From the IMG/VR virus record IMGVR_UViG_3300029913_000081, positions 1 through 30,813 of that record: 30,813 nucleotides of DNA; one strand, given 5' to 3'. Every line of letters begins with the position of its first letter. Within the stretch, counting starts at the first letter, position 1. Shown here piece after piece: positions 23,806 to 29,787 of this stretch. The position numbers were made by a program, and so were the translations under genes. The notes beneath the pieces were generated by a model that saw nothing but the letters and a program-made list of their open reading frames with translations, was not told the DNA's origin and ran no database searches. The stretch is from a virus.

Positions 23806-24904
23806 GGCGTTCGATCATCCCCGCCGTCTTCTCAAGGTGCTGGTAGATCTCGCGGTAAAGCTCGATCCCTTCCGGGCTCACCATTTCGCCGACGAGGATT
23901 CCGCGGACGGCGCTGGCGAGTGCGAGGAGCTTCTCCTTGTCCGGCGCGGCGGCGGCGCGTCGGGCGGCTTCGGCCGCGGCGTCGATTTCCGCTTGTTCCG
24001 CGGCCTTGCGGGCGCGCTCCGCGTCCTCGATCACCTTCCGGGCCGCGCGCTCCTGGCGGGCGGTTTCTTCCGCGGCCTCCCGTTCCGAACGCAGGCGGGC
24101 GCGTTCGACCTCTTGGGCGGCCTCGATCTCGGCCCGTGCCGCCCGCGCGTCGTCTTCCTGCTTCTGGCGGATGGCTTCGGCGGCGGCTTGCCGCGCGCGG
24201 GACTCGTCCTCGAGCTTGATGCGCTCCAAGCGGGCGCTCTCCCGCTCTGTGGCAGCTTCCTGCTCACGCACTGCGGCCTCCGCTTTCAGGCGGGCGTTCT
24301 CCGCCTGCACGCGCTCCCGCTCAAGGGCCGCGGCCTTGTCCGCCTCCTGGCGGGCGATCTCGGTGGCCTTCGCCGCATTGATCTTGATTTGTTGGGTCGC
24401 GCGGAGCCCATTGGTGAGCTCGACGAAGTCCGCCTCCGCCATGTCACGCAGGCTGTAGAGCTTCGGATTCCCGCCGGCGTGGGTGATCTCCGCGATGCGG
24501 TTTTCGAGGAGCTCCTCGACCCGGATAGCCTCCGCGCGTTCGGCGAACTGCTCTTGGAGCAGGAGGTGGGCTTCGACGGGGGCGAGGAGGTTTTTCAGCG
24601 CAGCCGCCTGTCCGTCGATCTCCTGCTTCTTCGTCTTGAAGTATTCCCCGCGTTCCACGCGGTGGTTTTCCACCTCGATCCGCAAGGATCGCAGGGTGAG
24701 GCGTTTCACGCGGGCCTCCTTCATGAGGGCGACCTGCGAAACGTCTGTGACGACGAGAGACGTAGCGCCGGCCAGGAGGGTGGCGGCGCGGCTCTTGAAA
24801 CCGTCCCAGACGACGGGGGTGCCGACCGGTTCGAGGGTTTCGATGTTGGGGCCGCTGCCGGCCGGGACGATTGCGAGGGTTTGTTCTTCGGTTTGGGTAT
24901 TCAT
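23789..24904 (-). CDS. Long coiled-coil protein
   Basis: 371 aa. Residues 1-165 are a mixed globular or helical domain (VALMKEARVKRLTLRSLRIEVENHRVERGEYFKTKKQEIDGQAAAL...). Residues about 170-320 are a continuous Ala/Glu/Arg-rich coiled coil. The end (about 325-371) is a short helical domain (KEKLLALASAVRGILVGEMVSPEGIELYREIYQHLEKTAGMIERRA). Phage replication regions often carry similar coiled-coil proteins of unknown role. The start follows TAA-CCTACC-ATG. High Ala/Arg bias and antisense open frames come from the codon pattern. No enzymatic motif is seen. Confidence 0.7.
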   Translation of the reverse strand: MNTQTEEQTLAIVPAGSGPNIETLEPVGTPVVWDGFKSRAATLLAGATSLVVTDVSQVALMKEARVKRLTLRSLRIEVENHRVERGEYFKTKKQEIDGQAAALKNLLAPVEAHLLLQEQFAERAEAIRVEELLENRIAEITHAGGNPKLYSLRDMAEADFVELTNGLRATQQIKINAAKATEIARQEADKAAALERERVQAENARLKAEAAVREQEAATERESARLERIKLEDESRARQAAAEAIRQKQEDDARAARAEIEAAQEVERARLRSEREAAEETARQERAARKVIEDAERARKAAEQAEIDAAAEAARRAAAAPDKEKLLALASAVRGILVGEMVSPEGIELYREIYQHLEKTAGMIERRANAL

Positions 24905-24910
24905 GGTAGG

Positions 24911-25270
24911 TTAAAATTTCTTCCCGTGCTTGTGAGGGCGGCCGACGTTGTACGCGTGCTTCACCGCGATGGCGTGGCCGAGGTCGATGCCGAAGGCGTG
25001 GCAGTAGTCGAGGACACGGATTGTGATGTCCGCCATCTCGGCCGCCTCACCGGTCAGCTCTGGGGTGTGACTGTCGGGAGGGTTGCCCTTACGAACGGCC
25101 TCCAGGACTTCACTAACCTCGGAGTGGATGAGGGCGAGCATTTCGCCCTTGTTGCGAGCCTCGACCCCGCCTTCCCAGAAACCGTGGTCGACAGCGTTCT
25201 GGTGGACAAGTTGTCCGAGGTGGGCGAGGGATTGGGCGTTGCTGAGTGCTGCTTCGAATGGGGTAGGCAT
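24911..25270 (-). CDS. MazG-like nucleotide pyrophosphohydrolase
   Basis: 119 aa. It has the all-alpha NTP pyrophosphohydrolase signature EMLALIHSEVSEVLEAVRKG (E-x-x-E pair), then AEMADITIRVLDYCHAFGIDLGHAIAVKHAYNVGRPHKHGKKF (E-x-x-D pair and the usual 'N..R..KHGKKF' end). It hydrolyses dNTPs or alarmone-type nucleotides; substrate is not clear. It sits among nucleotide-metabolism genes. The start is 3 bases after the previous stop (TAA-CCC-ATG). Confidence 0.87.
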   Translation of the reverse strand: MPTPFEAALSNAQSLAHLGQLVHQNAVDHGFWEGGVEARNKGEMLALIHSEVSEVLEAVRKGNPPDSHTPELTGEAAEMADITIRVLDYCHAFGIDLGHAIAVKHAYNVGRPHKHGKKF

Positions 25271-25273
25271 GGG

Positions 25274-25405
25274 TTAGATAGAGTCGGGGACGAAAACTGA
25301 ACGACGTTTGGGTTTGGCTTCGCCGATGCACCAAGCGAAGAAAGCGATACCCAGAACGAACCCCAGTAGGGACCCAGTGAAAACTCCGGCAGAGAAAAGA
25401 AGCAT
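25274..25405 (-). CDS. Small single-TM protein of 43 aa
   Basis: ATG at 25405, two bases after the previous stop (TAA-CC-ATG), and TAA three bases before the MazG-like start. Residues 2-27 are hydrophobic (LLFSAGVFTGSLLGFVLG then IAFFAWCIG), followed by a basic tail (EAKPKRRSVFVPDSI). It would be a cytoplasmic-tailed inner-membrane peptide. The tight fit and initiation spacer support it. The function is unknown; superinfection exclusion is one possible role for such early peptides. Confidence 0.65.
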   Translation of the reverse strand: MLLFSAGVFTGSLLGFVLGIAFFAWCIGEAKPKRRSVFVPDSI

Positions 25406-25407
25406 GG

Positions 25408-25692
25408 TTAAGAAACGGGAACGAGGTGGGGGTCTTCGACCGAAAGCTGATCCGCCGCATTGGCGACGTCTGCCATGATGTGGCCTTGCATTTCCGCCTG
25501 CTTGGCGATCATGCGTTGGGCCGCAGTCTGCACCATCTTCTCGAGGGCGGAGTCGGGCAGGCGACAGAGGGCGTTCGGGATCGGATACCCTGGGGGTAGA
25601 CCGAGGAGTACGCGAGTCTGGGGTTTCGTGCGCCAGTGGCCGCGGGAGACTTTGAAGGAGCGGGGTTTTTGAGCGGATTTTTGGGAGTGCAT
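25408..25692 (-). CDS. Protein of 94 aa, unknown function
   Basis: The N-terminus is basic (HSQKSAQKPRSFKVSRGHWRTKPQTRVLL), the middle reads PPGYPIPNALCRLPDSALEKMVQTAAQRM, and a helix follows (IAKQAEMQGHIMADVANAADQLS). It is the first gene after the promoter at 25758-25790. Its basic start could contact nucleic acid. Not recognised. Confidence 0.6.
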   Translation of the reverse strand: MHSQKSAQKPRSFKVSRGHWRTKPQTRVLLGLPPGYPIPNALCRLPDSALEKMVQTAAQRMIAKQAEMQGHIMADVANAADQLSVEDPHLVPVS

Positions 25693-25719
25693 GGGTTTCG
25701 GTTATTTAGGGAAAATTGG

Positions 25720-25750
25720 CCGCCGGGCGGGGTCGGACCGCGAGCGGCGG
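25720..25750 (-). other. Hairpin in the leader of the 94-aa gene transcript
   Basis: CCGCCG (25720-25725 on plus) pairs with CGGCGG (25745-25750), with an inner GCGG/CCGC stem. On the minus strand it is followed by CCAATTTTCCC. It could be an attenuator or a 5' stabilising hairpin, about 10 bases after the expected transcription start. Confidence 0.5.
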
Positions 25751-25757
25751 TAGGTGT

Positions 25758-25790
25758 GCGGTATATTAAACCGGTCGCGAAGTGCGTCAA
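25758..25790 (-). promoter_or_regulatory. Strong sigma70-type promoter with operator
   Basis: Minus strand TTGACG (25785-25790), 16-base spacer, TAATAT (25763-25768). The -10 is inside CCGGT-TTAATAT-ACCGC (25758-25774). It is just past the ribonucleotide reductase stop and drives the genes leftward to the RNA ligase. Confidence 0.88.
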
Positions 25791-25797
25791 GTGCTAG

Positions 25798-27846
25798 TTA
25801 ACGAATCGGGCAACTTCCTCCGGGACAATCTTTCGTGTCCTCGACCGCTTCCGTAGAGAACCCCGATACGGACGACAGGTCGACGTGCGAGAGCCGGCTG
25901 ACGTAATCATCATAGGTCTCTTTGGTCACAACCTCTTGCGGGAGGTAGTCGTAGCCAAGCTGCCGGGCTTGGTCCGTCGTGATCGTTGGGTCTGTGCGGA
26001 ACAGGAAGGATACCGCCACATAGTCGTCCCAATTTTTCTCAAGCCAATCGAGGATCACATCCTTCTCGCCCACGTCATAATAGATCGTGGCGGAGACGTT
26101 CTGCTGGCACCAGTTCTGGAGCAGCAGTTTGTACCGCTCCAACTGCACGATTGCGGGCTCGAGATTGACGTCGCGTCCTTGGAATTTGTCGAAGGGCACG
26201 TCCGGGTATGAGACGGGCAAGGTGATGAGGACACTCTCCACATCCTTCGGCTTCGGCACAATGCGGTAGCCAGCGGCGCGGAGGATTCCCACCAAAGGGT
26301 CGTGCTTGTGGAAACTGACGTTGTTGAAAATGTGACGTCCGAGAGGGCGGTGCATTCCTTCCGTTGTGTCCATGATCTTCGCCAAAGTCCCCGAGGGTTT
26401 GTTGGTCGTCACGTTCTTGGGGTGGGGGAGTCCCAGCTCGTCGGCCATAGAGTAGGCCGCGGCGGTTGCAGTGCGCTCCAGCTCCCGGTAGTCGTAGGCG
26501 AGGAGATCCGGCCGGCGAACAATCCCAGTCAAACTCACCCCACAGAGACGGAGGAACTCGTTATTGAGGTGCCACGCCTCTTGGAGGATTCCGTCCAGGA
26601 GGTTAACACACGTCTGCCGGTAGTTGGCACGAGCCGCGAGACGCACCGCCGCGCGCAAGCCGTGGGAGTCTCCCTTGAACTTACCCACGTCCACTTCGGT
26701 GAGGTTGCAGAAGGACTTGTTTCCGAGCAGGATCTCGGCGCAGGGATTCAAGCCCGCCATCCACGGCGCTCGTCGGCGTCCGGCGGCCAGATTTGCGAAA
26801 CCAGGCTCCGAACCGCCCGCGGCGATCATCATGGAGAATATCTCGTCGAGCTCCGAGCGCGACGGCCGCTTGTCGAACAGGACTGTGTTATTGCTCTGCT
26901 GGCGGTGGTGGTTTGTGTCCGTAGCCCCGCAGAAGCCGCACGCCCCGGACGAAGTGTCGTGAGAGCCGCAGGCGTTGCACGCCCAGAAGTTACTCTTGGC
27001 GCTCGCGAACTCTCGCCACTCGTCAGTCCCGTAGTCGCACAGGGCGATTTCAGCACTTCGACGACTCGAGAGGATCGTCCCGAGCCAGTTGACCATATCA
27101 AGAATGTCGATTTTCGTGAGCAGAGACCCGGCTCTGCGATTCATGATCGCGCATATCGCCGAGTAGGCGGTGGCGATTGCCCCATCTCCGCTACTGATCC
27201 AGCCGTAGCCGGCAAGGCGCTGCCCGGCGGGGCGGATCTGTGAGAAGTCGAGGACCAGTTTCTTGGCCGCATACTTTCCGGCCAGGAGCTTCCCGACACT
27301 CTTGGCCCACGCCTCGGCGCTATCCCCGATCGTCAGGGTCCACACACCTGTCTCAGCGTCGAAGGTCTCTGCGTTGGACTCGTTACCTCCTTTCTCGGTC
27401 CGGGTCGAGCGCACAATCTCGATGTTCGGGATCGGCCGGAAAAACCCGTTCAAGGTTCCGACGATCGGTTTGAAACCGACGCCACAACCCTGGAGGAGGA
27501 GCCACAGTACGTCGACGACGTCGAAGACCGTCTCGACGTTCGTGAAAGAGCAGTTGAACTGCGAAGCTTCGCGTCGTTTGGCGACCTCAGTTCCTCCGAG
27601 CCACAGAGACCTGCCGGCGACCAGTGCCTTCCGCTCGAGCATGACCTGGCGGAGAGCTTCGAGCTCCTCTTTCTCCTCTTTCTTGAGATTGCGGCCAGCG
27701 GCCCGCTTCCACAGCCATGCTTGGTGGCCGATGACGCGGTCGACCGTCTGATCCCACGTCTCGAACGTAGACCCCGCCTCGTCGAGAGGGCGATTGTACG
27801 TCCGGCGAGTAATGATCTGGGCGCGAGGGGATGGAGTATTTGGCAT
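25798..27846 (-). CDS. Class II (adenosylcobalamin-dependent) ribonucleoside-triphosphate reductase, monomeric type
   Basis: 682 aa from the ATG at 27846, one base after the dNMP kinase stop (TAAG-ATG). The catalytic loop is NPCAEILL with thiyl Cys369 and Glu371; the redox pair is Cys99 (FNCSFTNVE) and Cys380 (SFCNLTEV); the C-terminal relay is CPGGSC (Cys674, Cys679). The family converts NTPs to dNTPs using B12 and works without oxygen. An unusual zinc-ribbon insert, CNAC ... CGFC (Cys290, 293, 303, 306), sits between 'FASAKSNFWA' and 'HHRQQSNNTVLF'. The N-terminal ITRRTYNRPL region looks complete. It should supply dNTPs for replication together with dNMP kinase and the MazG-like enzyme. Confidence 0.9.
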   Translation of the reverse strand: MPNTPSPRAQIITRRTYNRPLDEAGSTFETWDQTVDRVIGHQAWLWKRAAGRNLKKEEKEELEALRQVMLERKALVAGRSLWLGGTEVAKRREASQFNCSFTNVETVFDVVDVLWLLLQGCGVGFKPIVGTLNGFFRPIPNIEIVRSTRTEKGGNESNAETFDAETGVWTLTIGDSAEAWAKSVGKLLAGKYAAKKLVLDFSQIRPAGQRLAGYGWISSGDGAIATAYSAICAIMNRRAGSLLTKIDILDMVNWLGTILSSRRSAEIALCDYGTDEWREFASAKSNFWACNACGSHDTSSGACGFCGATDTNHHRQQSNNTVLFDKRPSRSELDEIFSMMIAAGGSEPGFANLAAGRRRAPWMAGLNPCAEILLGNKSFCNLTEVDVGKFKGDSHGLRAAVRLAARANYRQTCVNLLDGILQEAWHLNNEFLRLCGVSLTGIVRRPDLLAYDYRELERTATAAAYSMADELGLPHPKNVTTNKPSGTLAKIMDTTEGMHRPLGRHIFNNVSFHKHDPLVGILRAAGYRIVPKPKDVESVLITLPVSYPDVPFDKFQGRDVNLEPAIVQLERYKLLLQNWCQQNVSATIYYDVGEKDVILDWLEKNWDDYVAVSFLFRTDPTITTDQARQLGYDYLPQEVVTKETYDDYVSRLSHVDLSSVSGFSTEAVEDTKDCPGGSCPIR

Positions 27847-27847
27847 C

Positions 27848-28549
27848 TTAGCGCGTACCCCCATAGACGGTCGGGAACACGCGGGGGCCGTTGGCCATGG
27901 CTACAATGGCGAAGGCGACGTCGCGGAGCCGGTTGTGGTCGCCGCTGGCGACGTGGAAGAGGGCGTCGGGCCAGAAGTCGTTTTTCTCCGATACGTGCTC
28001 CGCCTCTGGGAACTGGTGATCGCGGACGAGCCGGACGACCAGGCCGCCGGACCGCCGGACGGCGTCGGCTTCGTCGGGGAACCGGACGTCGGTAATCAGG
28101 GTGTCGCGGCCGGAGCGTCGAATCTCACGCATCACGGAACGAACCCAGTATCCGGGGGACGCGTCCCGTACGTACTCCGTCCCAAACTTCTGCATGAGCT
28201 CCCGGGGGGAGTTGGCGATCTCACCACCGGGCTGAATTTCGATGCCAAGGCGCTGTTGCATCGAAAGTAGGTACTGGTCCATCTCAATCGGTGCGAGGAA
28301 CGGAACCTCTTTGCGCTCCGGGTCGTGGAGCTCGTCAAGGTCGAGGCAGAAAATCCCAGCCACCGCGACCTTCAACGGGTCAGCGAAGGCTAGGCACCGG
28401 AACGCCGGGTCGACGACCTGGATGAAAGATGCCAGGAGGTTCTTGCCGTGGCCTTTGTGTCCACAGATGCCTACCACGCGGGGCGGCAGAAAGTTGACGG
28501 GCGACCCACAGGGAGAAATTTGATTGCAGGAGTTAGGAGACGAGGTCAT
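27848..28549 (-). CDS. Deoxynucleoside monophosphate kinase
   Basis: 233 aa from the ATG at 28549. The frame also has an ATG at 28579, but that one lies in the loop of a terminator hairpin, so the inner start is preferred. The P-loop is GICGHKGHGKN (about 28-37), then FADPLK, the 'ELMQKFGTEYVRD...YWVRSVM' block and 'LITDVRFPDEADAVRRSGGLVVRLVR', all typical of T4 gene 1-type dNMP kinases. The position after GK is Asn-Leu where relatives usually have Asp-Thr. It phosphorylates dNMPs to dNDPs and fits directly before the ribonucleotide reductase. Confidence 0.87.
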   Translation of the reverse strand: MTSSPNSCNQISPCGSPVNFLPPRVVGICGHKGHGKNLLASFIQVVDPAFRCLAFADPLKVAVAGIFCLDLDELHDPERKEVPFLAPIEMDQYLLSMQQRLGIEIQPGGEIANSPRELMQKFGTEYVRDASPGYWVRSVMREIRRSGRDTLITDVRFPDEADAVRRSGGLVVRLVRDHQFPEAEHVSEKNDFWPDALFHVASGDHNRLRDVAFAIVAMANGPRVFPTVYGGTR

Positions 28550-28560
28550 ATTTTCGGGGA

Positions 28561-28593
28561 AAGAAAAGGGACGGGACATTTCTGCCCCGCCCC
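28561..28593 (-). terminator. Probable intrinsic terminator upstream of dNMP kinase
   Basis: On the minus strand GGGGCGGG pairs with CCCGTCCC (8 bp, one G-U pair) around a 10-base loop, followed by TTTTCTT. It would reduce transcription from the first operon into the nucleotide-metabolism genes. Confidence 0.65.
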
Positions 28594-28618
28594 GAAGGAT
28601 GGTTAGCGGTGTGTTCGG

Positions 28619-28858
28619 TTACTGGCCGACGGGCACGCCGAGGGTTGGGTGTTCCTTGTGGGCGAAGTCCGCGGCGACCTTCTCCGCCCCCATGCGGAGC
28701 CGGATATCTTCGTCGCGTGCCCGCAGGACCAAGAGGTGTGCCTCCTGTTCGGCGCGACTGGCTTCCTCGTGGATCTTCCGCATCTCTGCCTTTGTGATGT
28801 CGGGGACCCCTTGGAAGAACCGGAGGATGGCTTGAAAACAGGCGATGAGAGTTTTCAT
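28619..28858 (-). CDS. Small helical protein of 79 aa, unknown function
   Basis: The N-terminus is amphipathic and hydrophobic (KTLIACFQAILRFFQGVPD), followed by a charged coiled-coil helix (ITKAEMRKIHEEASRAEQEAHLLVLRARDEDIRLRMGAEKVAADFAHKE). It starts after TAA-CCAACACCGACC, an AC-rich spacer without Shine-Dalgarno sequence, and is the last gene before the terminator. Not recognised; a membrane-associated helix is possible. Confidence 0.6.
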   Translation of the reverse strand: MKTLIACFQAILRFFQGVPDITKAEMRKIHEEASRAEQEAHLLVLRARDEDIRLRMGAEKVAADFAHKEHPTLGVPVGQ

Positions 28859-28870
28859 GGTCGGTGTTGG

Positions 28871-29707
28871 TTACTGCTTCGACGCGAAGAACGCGCGCTC
28901 TTCGGGGGTCGTCCGGCGGCCGGCTTTCAGCTTCGGAGTCCACCAGGAGAACTTCTCCGTCGACATGAACTTGCTCCAGAGGAGGAAGGTCGTGTTGATC
29001 GTGGGCTGCCGGGTGTTGTTGACGAACGTGAAGATTTCCTTCGCCACGTTCGTGTAGGCGATGGACTTCACGAAGAAGAGCGCCTTGGCATAGCGTTTCC
29101 CCTCCGCCGTCTCGTGGAGGAAATAGTCGAGATCGTTCTCGTCACAGCCGACCGGGGCCGGAACGGAGATCAGGATTTGGGCCGTCTCCTCGAAGAGCGG
29201 GCGCGTCTTGTCGTTGCGCTCGATCGTTCCTCCGAGGGCGCGGACTTCCGCGGCCGTGTCACAGCGGACCGTCTCTTCGTCAGAGCCGTACTCCGTCTTC
29301 TTCTGGTAGCTCTTCTTGAGACCGAGGACGACGACCTCGATCTGCGGCGTCTCCTTGTAGCCGCGGGCGGGTTTCCCGTCAGGGCCGTTCGGCACCGGAT
29401 TGAGCACAATGGTGTCCGAGAAGACGAGCGCCCCCAGCGGCAGCTCGCCTTCCGTGCGGGTCTTACTCAACGAGTTGACCAGGGTCAGCTTCGGGATGTG
29501 GATGTCGCGCCGGTCGACCTCCCCTTCGATGCCGGTGCCTTCGAGGCTCAGGCCGCCGTGCTGGGTGGCGGGGGAACTGGAGCCCGGGGAATGGGTGATC
29601 GCGGAGGACGTCGCGGAAGATGTGCCCGCGACGGGGCTGTAGCCTTCGCCGGGCGTCGCGGTTTCGTCAGTGGTAGCTTCGATGTCGGTGAATGATTGGT
29701 TTCCCAT
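28871..29707 (-). CDS. Possible single-stranded DNA-binding or replication accessory protein
   Basis: 278 aa. Residues 1-60 are Ser/Thr/Gly-rich and likely disordered. The core begins IHIPKLTLVNSLSKTRTEGELPLGALVF, which recalls the 'IP.L.L.Q.LS....G...G' opening of a widespread phage replication-region protein thought to bind ssDNA; then come strands (IEVVVLGLKKSYQKKTEYG), a variable 'RCDTAAEVRALGGT' and a C-terminal alpha/beta half. It sits between the DUF2800-like nuclease and dNMP kinase, where a recombination or ssDNA-binding partner is expected. The assignment rests on context and weak motif similarity. Confidence 0.45.
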   Translation of the reverse strand: MGNQSFTDIEATTDETATPGEGYSPVAGTSSATSSAITHSPGSSSPATQHGGLSLEGTGIEGEVDRRDIHIPKLTLVNSLSKTRTEGELPLGALVFSDTIVLNPVPNGPDGKPARGYKETPQIEVVVLGLKKSYQKKTEYGSDEETVRCDTAAEVRALGGTIERNDKTRPLFEETAQILISVPAPVGCDENDLDYFLHETAEGKRYAKALFFVKSIAYTNVAKEIFTFVNNTRQPTINTTFLLWSKFMSTEKFSWWTPKLKAGRRTTPEERAFFASKQ

Positions 29708-29770
29708 ATTAGTTATGTGCGTGTGTTGGTTTTGTGTTTATCTGAGAGCTGCGAAAGTTAGGGTAGGTGA
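29708..29770 (-). promoter_or_regulatory. 5' leader of the 278-aa gene
   Basis: About 60 bases from the operator to the ATG: CTCACCTACCC, then A/C-rich sequence ending ACACACGCACATAACTAAT before ATG. No Shine-Dalgarno sequence and no further gene is seen. Confidence 0.5.
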
Positions 29771-29787
29771 GCGGTATATGCAACCCG
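29771..29787 (-). promoter_or_regulatory. Operator/promoter element upstream of the 278-aa gene
   Basis: Minus strand CGGGT-TGCATAT-ACCGC, identical to the copy at 20696 except for one base in the spacer. It abuts the nuclease stop codon. GCATAT is the likely -10; no good -35 is visible. Confidence 0.65.

Noticed and set aside
23669-25300. Plus-strand open frame of 543 codons
   Set aside because: Antisense to the coiled-coil and MazG-like genes; it starts inside the 76-aa gene and has Leu/Gly/Arg-rich shadow composition.
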